A stretch of DNA of 19,849 bases, taken from positions 1 through 19,849 of the forward strand of contig JAFUCW010000303.1 in assembly GCA_017459485.1 (NCBI GenBank), given 5' to 3'. The DNA comes from Eggerthellaceae bacterium. GTDB taxonomy: Bacteria > Actinomycetota > Coriobacteriia > Coriobacteriales > Eggerthellaceae. Below the pieces are notes generated by a model, which made no database searches, had not been told where the DNA came from, and saw only the letters and a list, made by a program, of their open reading frames with translations. Positions 14,094 to 19,849 of this stretch are shown here, in pieces (within the stretch, counting starts at the first letter, position 1; each line of letters begins with the position of its first letter). The translations under genes were made by a program, and so were the position numbers.

Positions 14094-15158
14094 ATGGCGA
14101 CGAATCTGGCAAAACAAAAGTACGACCTGCAGAAGGCGAGCTTTTTTCGCAAGGGCGTGGCAATAGCCTTAAGCTCGGGCATTTGCTTCGGTACCTATTC
14201 GGCGTTTCTGACGTTGGGCATGGAACGCGGCGTGTGGGCCGACTGGTACGGGCCGGCAAGTGCGCTTTCGGCCTTTGTCGTTACCTACGTGCTGAGTGCC
14301 GTGGGCAGCGCCGTCAACGACACGCTGAGCGGCATCTGGTTCCTTATCTTGTCTGCGGCGCGGGGCAAGCTGGCCGACGTGGGGCGCACGTTTAGAACCA
14401 AACCGGGCTTGGTCATGATCATCTGCGCCCTCATCGGAGGCCCGCTTGCCTCGACGGCATATGTGGTCGGCCTGCAGACGGCAGGCTCTCTCGCGGCAAC
14501 GGTTGCAGCCCTCAACTCCGCCATCGGGGCAATCCTTGGGCGCTTGCTGTTCAAACAGACCCTCAACCTGCGCATGGTCGTGGGCATCATTGTCTGCTTT
14601 GGCTCAGCGATTATCCTAGGCGGCACCACTTTCGACGGCGAGTTCGGTGGGAGCACGCTGCTGGGGCTGTTCATGGGCTTCCTGGCGGCGCTTGGATGGG
14701 GCATCGAAGGATGCGTGGCCGGGTTTGGCACGTCGGTCATCGACAGCCAGGTGGGGGTGACCATCCGCCAGTGCACGTCGGGCCTGGCCAACCTGATCAT
14801 CCTCGTTCCGCTGCTGTGCCTGGTGGCAGGCAATATCGGTCTGGCGCCCGAACTGCTAGGCCAGGCTTTTACCACCGACGCCATCATCTTCTTCGTCATA
14901 GCGGCGCTTCCGGCAGGCCTATCCTACATGCTGTGGTACCGGGGCACAGCCATGTGCGGTGCAGCGTTGGGAATGACCTGCAACGGCGCCTATGCGTTCT
15001 GGGTTCCCCTGTTCTGCTGGATCCTGCTAGGGCTCATTTGTGGCGAACCAGGCTGGGCGCTCACGCCTGTCCAATGGGCTGCCGCCTTCATGATGTTCTT
15101 CGGCATCTTCCTTATTGCCATGAACCCGCTCGATCTGCTCAAGAAAAAGGAGGCGTAA
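14094..15158 (+). CDS. DMT/EamA-family transporter (second)
   Basis: A 354-residue membrane protein with about ten hydrophobic helices, ending in the cytosolic tail NPLDLLKKKEA. It shows the two-fold repeat of drug/metabolite transporters: SSGICFGTYSAFLTLGM near the start, PLASTAYVVGLQTAGSLAAT in the first half, and WGIEGCVAGF plus YMLWYRGTAMCGAALGMTCN in the second. It is a paralogue of the minus-strand transporter but lacks its C-terminal extension; an equivalent domain is encoded separately by the next gene. GGAGG overlapping the acylase stop, 8 bases before the ATG at 14094, shows close coupling to the acylase. It probably imports the acylase substrate or exports its product. Confidence 0.85.
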   Translation: MATNLAKQKYDLQKASFFRKGVAIALSSGICFGTYSAFLTLGMERGVWADWYGPASALSAFVVTYVLSAVGSAVNDTLSGIWFLILSAARGKLADVGRTFRTKPGLVMIICALIGGPLASTAYVVGLQTAGSLAATVAALNSAIGAILGRLLFKQTLNLRMVVGIIVCFGSAIILGGTTFDGEFGGSTLLGLFMGFLAALGWGIEGCVAGFGTSVIDSQVGVTIRQCTSGLANLIILVPLLCLVAGNIGLAPELLGQAFTTDAIIFFVIAALPAGLSYMLWYRGTAMCGAALGMTCNGAYAFWVPLFCWILLGLICGEPGWALTPVQWAAAFMMFFGIFLIAMNPLDLLKKKEA

Positions 15159-15162
15159 AGCC

Positions 15163-15426
15163 ATGCGTCCATTGAACTACGCGATTCTCAAGCATCTCGA
15201 AAGCGTGCCGTTTGCAAGTCCAACAGATGTCATAGAAGCGCTGAAAGGAGAGTACGGCAGCTTCAAGGCACTCAGGTTCGAAGGCGTGCGCGAGTCGCTT
15301 ATGACGGCAGAACAAAACGGTTTGCTCGAAGAAGACCACTACGACCTGGACGACCAAGAAAACCTGCACATTTACTATCGGGTGACCGACTACGGCAGGT
15401 CAATGATCGACAAGTACATCAAGTAG
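15163..15426 (+). CDS. Small winged-helix protein
   Basis: An 87-residue soluble protein that follows the transporter stop by 4 bases, with AAGGAGG in the transporter end as its ribosome site. The pattern LNYAILKHLESVPFASPTDV, then a helix EGVRESLMTAEQNGLLEED and a beta-wing IYYRVTDYGRSMID, is that of a winged helix as found in PadR/MarR-like and archaeal small regulators. It aligns with the C-terminal 110 residues of the transporter at 11222-12616. It may bind DNA, or dock on the transporter as the fused version must do. No catalytic residues are apparent. Confidence 0.75.
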   Translation: MRPLNYAILKHLESVPFASPTDVIEALKGEYGSFKALRFEGVRESLMTAEQNGLLEEDHYDLDDQENLHIYYRVTDYGRSMIDKYIK

Positions 15427-15440
15427 GTAAGGAGGACGAC

Positions 15441-16217
15441 GTGGGTAGGCTCCAAGGTAAAGTTGCCCTTATCACTGGGTCGACCGGAGGGATTGGAGAA
15501 GAGGCCTCGCGCGTCTTTGCGCGCGAGGGTGCCTCTGTGATGGTTGCTGGCCGCAATGTCGAACGAGGCGTCGAAGTTGCCCGCAGCATTGTCGAGGCGG
15601 GCGGAACAGCGGACTTTTGCGCCCTCGACGTGCGGTCGTGGGATTCGTGGGCTTCCTGTATGACGCGGGTGCTCGAGCGTTTTGGCAAGATCAACGTGCT
15701 GGTCAACAACGCGGGAATCAGCTTTCGCGAAACCGTCGACGAAACGACGCCCGCAAGCTGGGACGAGACCATAGCGACAAACCAGACCGGCGTCTTCTAC
15801 GGCATAAAGCAGGGCATAGAGGCAATGCGTTCCAATGGCGAGAAGTGCTCTATCGTCAACACGTCGTCGGTCGATGGCATAGCTGGCGACGCTGTGTTCT
15901 TCTCGTACTGCGCGGCGAAGGCGGCCGTGTCGGCCATGACGCGTTGCGCCGCCCTTTCTTGCGGGGCGCAGGGGCTTCCCATTCGTGTGAATGCAGTGGC
16001 GCCCGGCTACATTCTCACGCCTATGGCCCTCGAGGACGCGATCCAGAACAACCAGACCATCGAGGAATACAGCGCGCAGTACGCCAACCAGCACCCCATA
16101 GGTCACCTGGGCAGTCCCGCAGACATTGCCTATGCCTACCTCTACCTTGCGTCCGACGAGGCGGACTTCGTCACGGGAACGACGCTCATGGTCGACGGAG
16201 GGTATACCGCACAATAG
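15441..16217 (+). CDS. Short-chain dehydrogenase/reductase (classical SDR)
   Basis: A 258-residue Rossmann enzyme with all classical SDR motifs: TGSTGGIG (cofactor loop, about residues 13-20), NNAG, a catalytic serine in NTSSVDG and YCAAK for Tyr/Lys. The arginine in VMVAGRN after the second strand suggests NADP(H) rather than NAD(H). The end, VTGTTLMVDGGYTAQ, is typical. Start is the GTG at 15441, with AAGGAGG a few bases upstream; no better ATG exists. Related enzymes oxidise secondary alcohols, including steroid hydroxyls and cyclopentanols, and act as 3-oxoacyl reductases. As last gene of the acylase-transporter operon it probably acts on the alcohol or ketone released by the acylase or carried by its substrate. 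Confidence 0.88.
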   Translation: MGRLQGKVALITGSTGGIGEEASRVFAREGASVMVAGRNVERGVEVARSIVEAGGTADFCALDVRSWDSWASCMTRVLERFGKINVLVNNAGISFRETVDETTPASWDETIATNQTGVFYGIKQGIEAMRSNGEKCSIVNTSSVDGIAGDAVFFSYCAAKAAVSAMTRCAALSCGAQGLPIRVNAVAPGYILTPMALEDAIQNNQTIEEYSAQYANQHPIGHLGSPADIAYAYLYLASDEADFVTGTTLMVDGGYTAQ

Positions 16218-16223
16218 CAAGAG

Positions 16224-16249
16224 TGCCACGCCCTTATCCAAACGTGGCA
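16224..16249 (+). terminator. Stem-loop after the SDR gene
   Basis: TGCCACG (16224-16230) pairs perfectly with CGTGGCA (16243-16249) around a 12-base loop, 6 bases after the SDR stop. No T-run follows. The right arm, CGTGGCAGCT, resembles the dispersed GTGGCAGCTTCG family. Confidence 0.4.
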
Positions 16250-16264
16250 GCTATACGGGCCTCG

Positions 16265-16355
16265 TGCAACAAGGGGTCGGAGTAAAGCGTTGCATGCCAC
16301 CATGCTCCAAGCTCTGCCGATATGCAACGTATTATTCCGACTCCCTTGCTGCACG
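16265..16355. repeat. Palindromic (MITE- or REP-like) element, right copy
   Basis: Arms GTGCAACAAGGGGTCGGAGT...GCGTTGCAT and ATGCAACGTATTATTCCGAC...GTGCAC-like are inverted repeats. The loop (GCCACCATGCTCCAAGCTCT GCCGAT) is close to the reverse complement of the loop in the left copy (ATCGGCGGAGCTTGAGGCAT...), so the inside is flipped while the flanks keep the same direction. Confidence 0.65.
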
Positions 16356-16600
16356 ACCCCTCGTTGACCCTATGTTGCTCTTTCAGAAAGCGGAACGTGC
16401 TGCACGTCGGTGTAATGCCGTCAGCTCAATTATGTGGCGCAGACTGCGAGGTGGGAAGAATGAATGCTTTATACTGATATAAGCAACGCTAATGCCTATG
16501 TTGCGAACGCGCGATAGGACCAACATGGACGACCGAAAGCTTGAAGTGCTGGTGGCGGCTGTCGAGACGGGCAGCTTCAACAAGGCCGCGCAGCGCTGCC
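16265..16600 (+). repeat. Right copy of the 336-bp direct repeat
   Basis: Matches 9091-9426. It has the palindromic element (16265-16355), the same promoter-like stretch with TATACT (16470-16475) and the first 25 codons of the intact LysR gene. The match ends at 16600; beyond it the LysR gene continues normally, so this copy marks the original, unbroken locus side. Confidence 0.9.
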
Positions 16601-17442
16601 ACTGCAGCCAGTCCGCCGTCACGCAGCTGATGAACGCCATGGAGGCGGAGCTCGGGTGCAAGGTGGTGGAGCGCTCGCACGCGGGTGTCGTGCTGACCGA
16701 CAAGGGCAAGGCGCTCTACCCAGCCGTCAAAGAAGCCTTCGAGGCGCTTGCCGGCCTGAAGAGTGCAGCCGCCGAGCTTGGCACCACCCGCACGGTGCTG
16801 CATGTGGGCGCCTATGCCAGCGTGGCGAAGGCATGGTTGCCCAAGGCGATGGTCGCCTTCCGCGAAAGCGAGCCGCACATCGACATCGAGGTGCGCATCG
16901 GTTCCAGCGACCTTGCCGACTGGCTGCTAGAAGGCAGCGTCGATCTGGTCATATGCGACGACTGGCTGTTCGAGGAACGGCTCGCGAGAGAACGTGCCCA
17001 GGACTACCGCGAAAGGGGTGCGCAGGCGGGGCGGGGCGAATTCGCCTGGATCCCGCTTGCCGAAGACCCGCTGTGCGCGGTGGTTCCCGCGCGGCTTGCG
17101 CCAAAGAACGACGGGGCCATCTCGCGCGAGGCGCTCTTCGAGCATCCTTACATCTTCGACTCGAAATACGTGTATGGCAGCTACCTGTCCAGCGAATTCT
17201 CCGACCTGATAAAGGTCCGCACCGACGACAGCGACTCGCTCGTTTCGATGGTCGCCGGCGGGATGGGCGTGACGGTCCTTCCCAAGCTTTGCCTCGCGCA
17301 CGTGCCCGCCTCCGTTGCCGTTGTCGACCTCGACCCACCGGGCAAGCGCGTGCTCGGCGTTGCGCACGCCCCACGCGCCAGCGGGCAAACACGCGCTTTC
17401 GCTGCGTTCCTCCAGCGCACCATTTCGCCTGCTGGTGCATGA
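16525..17442 (+). CDS. LysR-family transcriptional regulator
   Basis: A 305-residue LysR protein. The HTH covers MDDRKLEVLVAAVETGSFNK through CSQSAVTQLMNAMEAELGCK (residues 1-50), followed by the linker helix and a two-lobed effector domain: VLHVGAYASVAKAWLPKAM, DLVICDDWLF and MVAGGMGVTVLPKL are typical landmarks. I chose ATG 16525 over an in-frame ATG at 16492 because LysR homology starts at MDDRKLE; the ribosome site is weak (TAGGAC). Before the cassette split the locus, its 5' side faced the QueG-like gene at 8271-9035, the likely original target. In the present arrangement it reads away from the SDR end. Effector unknown. Confidence 0.88.
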   Translation: MDDRKLEVLVAAVETGSFNKAAQRCHCSQSAVTQLMNAMEAELGCKVVERSHAGVVLTDKGKALYPAVKEAFEALAGLKSAAAELGTTRTVLHVGAYASVAKAWLPKAMVAFRESEPHIDIEVRIGSSDLADWLLEGSVDLVICDDWLFEERLARERAQDYRERGAQAGRGEFAWIPLAEDPLCAVVPARLAPKNDGAISREALFEHPYIFDSKYVYGSYLSSEFSDLIKVRTDDSDSLVSMVAGGMGVTVLPKLCLAHVPASVAVVDLDPPGKRVLGVAHAPRASGQTRAFAAFLQRTISPAGA

Positions 17443-17479
17443 CAGGGGCGGCGGTCTGCCGACGAAGGATTACCCAAAC

Positions 17480-17572
17480 GTGACAGCTTCGACGCGTAGC
17501 TGTCACACTGTAGCTGGCACACTTGCAGCGCTTACTCCAGCCCCTTTGACCGACGATCCCATTGTTGCGCAC
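17480..17572. repeat. Hairpin repeat and degenerate palindromic-element fragment
   Basis: GTGACAGCTTCG-ACG-CGTAGCTGTCAC (17480-17506, 27 bases) is a hairpin of the same size as that at 19662-19688; a decayed extra arm, TGTAGCTGGCAC, follows. From about 17524 the sequence TTACTCCAGCCCCTTTG...CGA-CCC...TTGTTGCGC resembles the right arm and flank of the 9091/16265 palindromic element. The gap holds no gene. Confidence 0.5.
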
Positions 17573-17624
17573 ACGTAACGGAAAACCAGCTACAATAGCA
17601 GTGCATGATCACCAAGGAGCATCG

Positions 17625-18515
17625 ATGCGTGACAGCACAAGCGGTCCAATCATTTCGCGCTACGTCATGAGCGCCTTTAGTCGCTCGCAGGCCAACGCGC
17701 GCGTTCCCCGTCAAAAGCCGGACGACATGCGCACCGTTGCCACGGCCCGCATCGCGCTTTCCGTGCAATACGCGAGCCGTTTCGCCTATCTGCCGTTTGG
17801 ACCCGTCGACATCCGCGCCGACTCCGCAGAGTGGTACGGCTACACAGACCTAATCCCCTACAACAAAGCGCCTTCGATGCTCGACGTCATCGTGCAAATG
17901 CACGAGATCATCTACAAAGAGGCGTTCAACGAGAAAACCTGCCGCAGCCTGCTCGACATAGACGAGGAAGGCATCGTGCAGACCATGCTGTCCCTGCCTG
18001 GGCGCTATGCCTGCTTCGTCATCAACGGCCAATACGCCTACGATGCAAACAGCGAGTACGGCGACACCGGATATCGCGGCCTCGGCTATGCCGAAACCCC
18101 CATCAACGACCTCGACGTCATCGAAATCTTCTGCTTCCCCGAAAGCGTCGGCCTCGACTACTACACGTACTTCATGAAGCCCGACGGCGGCTGGGCACGG
18201 CTGGGCGAAGTCGCACCTGGGGAACCAATCACGCTGCGTCACGAAGGGTTTCTCTTCGCTTTCGGCGGGCCTTTCGAGCATGAGGATCGCATCGAGCGAC
18301 GCATGGTCGCTCCCATGGTTGGTTCACAGCTGGCTTTTGTCGATGCGGACACGCTCAACCTGGTCGACCTGGCAGGGGCAAAGACCGACGAGGACGGCCT
18401 TGCCACCTTCACCTTCTACGAGCCGGGCGACTACTACGTCACCGCCTATGGAGGAGTGACGTCGCGCGCTAAGGCGAATGTGTCCCTGCCCTGGATGCCG
18501 TTCGTCGTGCGATAG
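17625..18515 (+). CDS. DUF4430-like protein without signal peptide
   Basis: A 296-residue protein. Residues about 55-150 carry the pattern GPVDIRADSAEWYGYTDLIP, PSMLDVIVQMHEIIYKEAF, then a NGQYAYD turn and INDLDVIEIFCFPE, which I recognise as the DUF4430-like module common in cell-surface proteins of Coriobacteriia. The last 90 residues (LVDLAGAKTDEDGLATFTFY, EPGDYYVTAYGG) look like an immunoglobulin-type beta-sandwich. Surface relatives have signal peptides and repeats of these modules; here there is none, and the N-terminus is polar and basic. AAGGAG 8 bases before the ATG at 17625 supports the start, and TACAAT (17591-17596) could be its -10. Function unknown; possibly a cytosolic relative or one that lost its export signal. 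Confidence 0.6.
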   Translation: MRDSTSGPIISRYVMSAFSRSQANARVPRQKPDDMRTVATARIALSVQYASRFAYLPFGPVDIRADSAEWYGYTDLIPYNKAPSMLDVIVQMHEIIYKEAFNEKTCRSLLDIDEEGIVQTMLSLPGRYACFVINGQYAYDANSEYGDTGYRGLGYAETPINDLDVIEIFCFPESVGLDYYTYFMKPDGGWARLGEVAPGEPITLRHEGFLFAFGGPFEHEDRIERRMVAPMVGSQLAFVDADTLNLVDLAGAKTDEDGLATFTFYEPGDYYVTAYGGVTSRAKANVSLPWMPFVVR

Positions 18516-18526
18516 GCACGTTCTGC

Positions 18527-18575
18527 TTGACAAACGCTGTTGCTTAATATATCGTATACGATATAATCGTACACG
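18527..18575 (+). promoter_or_regulatory. Promoter with an 18-bp palindromic operator before OhrR2
   Basis: TATATCGTATACGATATA (18548-18565) is a perfect 18-base palindrome; a further half-site, ATCGTACACG, follows at 18566-18575. TTGACA is at 18527-18532, and TATAAT (18562-18567) overlaps the palindrome; TTGCTT (18540-18545) with a 16-base spacer is the best-placed -35 for it. A bound dimer would hide the -10, as expected for MarR/OhrR autorepression. Confidence 0.7.
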
Positions 18576-18592
18576 CATGTTAAGGAACGACG

Positions 18593-19069
18593 ATGGCAGA
18601 GACATCATACGAAGCCTTGAAACTCGATCATCAGCTGTGTTTCAGGCTCTACAGCGCTGCGCGCAGAGTTACGCGGCTGTATCACCCGTTCCTTGACCCG
18701 TTGGGCATCACTTACCCGCAGTATCTCGCACTGCTTGTCCTATGGGAGGCGCAAGAACCTCTTTCGGTGGGCGAGCTTGGCCAGCGGCTTGAACTGGAGT
18801 CGAACACGCTCACGCCCATGCTCAAGAAGCTCGAGGTGGCAGGTTTTGTCGAACGCAGGCGCTCCGCCCAAGACGAACGCGTGCAGCTTGTCTCGCTCAC
18901 GGACGCAGGGTGGGCGCTGCGCGAGAGTGCGGCGCACGTGCCAGAATGCCTCTACGAGGCTCTTGGCGTGTCCGATGAAGTGGCAATCGCCCTGGTAGGC
19001 GCCCTTGATGCCTTCTCCGGCGAAATGCGAAGTGGAAACGCGGGCGACGCCCGCCAGGAAAGAGCGTAA
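18593..19069 (+). CDS. MarR-family regulator, OhrR type (2)
   Basis: A 158-residue paralogue of the regulator at 4703. Cys16 in LDHQLCFRLYSAARRVTRLY is the probable peroxide-reactive cysteine, almost exactly at the Bacillus OhrR position. GITYPQYLALLVLWE and LELESNTLTPMLKKLEVAGFV form the winged helix. The start ATG at 18593 follows AAGGA by 7 bases. It lies 29 bases before the glutathione peroxidase gene, behind the palindrome at 18548-18565, so it most likely represses itself and the peroxidase until oxidised. Its C-terminal tail after residue 145 is short and polar. Confidence 0.87.
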   Translation: MAETSYEALKLDHQLCFRLYSAARRVTRLYHPFLDPLGITYPQYLALLVLWEAQEPLSVGELGQRLELESNTLTPMLKKLEVAGFVERRRSAQDERVQLVSLTDAGWALRESAAHVPECLYEALGVSDEVAIALVGALDAFSGEMRSGNAGDARQERA

Positions 19070-19098
19070 GGAAACACAAGGAAAAGAGAGGAACAGCA

Positions 19099-19641
19099 AT
19101 GAACATCTACGATCACAACGTAACGGCACGCGATGGAAGCCAGATTTCGCTTGCGGACTACAAGGACAAGGTCTTGCTGGTCGTTAACACCGCCACGGGC
19201 TGCGGTTTCACGCCCCAGTACGAGCAGCTTGAAGCGATGTACGCGAAATTCCGCGACCAGGGTTTCGAAATCCTGGACTTTCCCTGCAACCAGTTCGCCG
19301 ACCAGGCCCCCGGCACCGACGACGAGATCCACGAGTTCTGCACGCTGAAGTTCGGCACCGAATTCCCCCAGTTCGCCAAGGTCGACGTGAATGGCCCGGA
19401 CGCGCATCCGCTGTTCGCGGAGCTTGGCACCGAAAAGCCCTTTGTGGGCTTCGGCGGCGGACTGAAGAACAAGGCGCTAGAGGGCTTCGCGAAGGCCAAC
19501 AACAAGAAATTCGGTGATCAGTGTTATGTCGGATGGAACTTCACCAAGTTCCTTATCGACCGGCAGGGCAACCTGGTAGCGCGCTTCGAGCCCACCGAGG
19601 ACATGGCCGACGTGGAAGCTGCCGTCGCCGCCCAGCTCTAG
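19099..19641 (+). CDS. Glutathione peroxidase-family thiol peroxidase
   Basis: A 180-residue GPx-fold enzyme. The catalytic tetrad is visible: Cys35 in NTATGCGFTPQYEQL, Gln65 in LDFPCNQFADQAPG, and Trp146-Asn147 in VGWNFTKFLID. A further Cys81 in EFCTLKFGTEFP sits where non-animal GPx enzymes have the resolving cysteine, which suggests thioredoxin rather than glutathione as reductant; this agrees with an anaerobe that probably lacks glutathione. It reduces H2O2 and organic hydroperoxides in the cytosol. The ATG at 19099 follows GAGAGGAAC. It is the second gene of the OhrR2 operon and is followed by the hairpin at 19662-19688 and the terminator at 19724-19763. Confidence 0.93.
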   Translation: MNIYDHNVTARDGSQISLADYKDKVLLVVNTATGCGFTPQYEQLEAMYAKFRDQGFEILDFPCNQFADQAPGTDDEIHEFCTLKFGTEFPQFAKVDVNGPDAHPLFAELGTEKPFVGFGGGLKNKALEGFAKANNKKFGDQCYVGWNFTKFLIDRQGNLVARFEPTEDMADVEAAVAAQL

Positions 19642-19661
19642 CCCCTACTTCCGTGGCATCC

Positions 19662-19688
19662 GTGACAGCTTCGTGTCGAAGCTGTCAC
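19662..19688. repeat. Perfect hairpin of the GTGACAGCTTCG family
   Basis: GTGACAGCTTCG (19662-19673) and CGAAGCTGTCAC (19677-19688) pair over 12 bases with a 3-base loop, TGT. It is the best-preserved member of the dispersed repeat. It lies 21 bases after the peroxidase stop and has no T-run. Confidence 0.7.
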
Positions 19689-19723
19689 ACCTAGATAATG
19701 TGAATGGGTGCAACATAGAAGAT

Positions 19724-19763
19724 ATGACCGATGAAGGGATTACCCCGTCATCGGTCATTTTTT
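19724..19763 (+). terminator. Intrinsic terminator after the peroxidase operon
   Basis: ATGACCGATGA (19724-19734) pairs perfectly with TCATCGGTCAT (19748-19758); inside, GGG-ATTA-CCC can add a further stem. A run of six T (19758-19763) follows directly. This is the only textbook Rho-independent terminator in the window. Confidence 0.88.
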
Positions 19764-19849
19764 GTCTTAAAGCTATACTTAATAACAGAATGGATTGCTC
19801 ATGATAGGTTGGCCATGAAGGCGATTTGTGCGCGGTCAAATATCTACCT
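19764..19849. other. Right-edge intergenic sequence
   Basis: AT-rich, with TATACTTAAT near 19783-19792 that could be a -10 of a gene beyond the edge. No coding frame can be supported. Confidence 0.25.

Noticed and set aside
12759..14117. Long open frame (452 codons) on the minus strand
   Set aside because: It is antisense to the C45 acylase, whose frame has clear family motifs and a ribosome site; the minus frame has no recognisable domain.
15390..16241. Minus-strand open frame of 283 codons
   Set aside because: Antisense to the SDR gene, which has all SDR motifs.
9427..16264. Insertion sequence or integrase-driven transposon
   Set aside because: No transposase, integrase or short target duplication is seen; the flanking repeat is 336 bp and contains coding sequence, so only a cassette bounded by long direct repeats can be claimed.
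1..19849. tRNA or rRNA genes
   Set aside because: Reading both strands by eye showed no cloverleaf with a TTC-arm motif and no rRNA-like conserved blocks; a dedicated search would be needed to exclude them fully.

Overview
The window looks like the chromosome of a strictly anaerobic, gut-type actinobacterium of the Coriobacteriia, most likely Eggerthellaceae. This is inferred from moderately high GC and from the gene mix: an EFR1-type flavodoxin/ferredoxin, a metallo-hydrolase with a rubredoxin tail, an iron-sulfur flavoprotein, 4Fe-4S double-cluster proteins, OhrR-type peroxide sensors, many single-domain regulators, and a surface-type DUF4430-like protein. No rRNA or tRNA gene was recognised, so the genus is not proven.

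Layout. 1-311 is the decayed 3' end of a DUF362-type gene, followed by a small cupin gene (475-885). 886-1233 is a repeat-rich upstream region carrying tandem TTCGGAAA units and TTCGAAA/TTACGAAA motifs, ahead of a DUF4143-type AAA ATPase (1234-2541). 2542-3341 holds gene remnants: a broken small HTH-like gene on the minus strand and the 3' end of a Fic gene that has lost its catalytic loop. A TetR regulator follows (3342-3890). 4112-7546 is a redox and iron block on the plus strand: a palindromic operator, a ferritin-like protein, OhrR-type regulator 1, a frameshifted metallo-hydrolase-rubredoxin gene, an EFR1 protein and an iron-sulfur flavoprotein. On the minus strand come a YbaK/ProX editing protein and a QueG-like 4Fe-4S protein.

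9091-9426 and 16265-16600 are two copies of one 336-bp sequence: a palindromic element, a promoter region and the first 25 codons of a LysR gene. They bracket about 6.8 kb of genes. The left copy is cut after LysR codon 25; the right copy runs into the intact LysR gene (16525-17442). Between them lie, on the minus strand, a DMT-type transporter fused to a winged-helix-like domain, a 36-residue membrane protein and a membrane-tethered AraC regulator. Divergent from these, on the plus strand, are a C45-type N-terminal-nucleophile acylase/amidase, a second DMT transporter, a free winged-helix protein and a short-chain dehydrogenase. This reads as an inserted or amplified cassette for taking up, hydrolysing and oxidising or reducing some amide or acyl compound; the substrate is unknown. 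The two halves mirror each other, one with transporter and winged helix fused, the other with them separate.

After LysR come a DUF4430-like protein without a signal peptide, a second OhrR-type regulator behind an 18-bp perfect palindrome, and a glutathione peroxidase, then a strong intrinsic terminator (19724-19763). Short hairpin repeats related to GTGACAGCTTCG recur in at least four gaps between genes.
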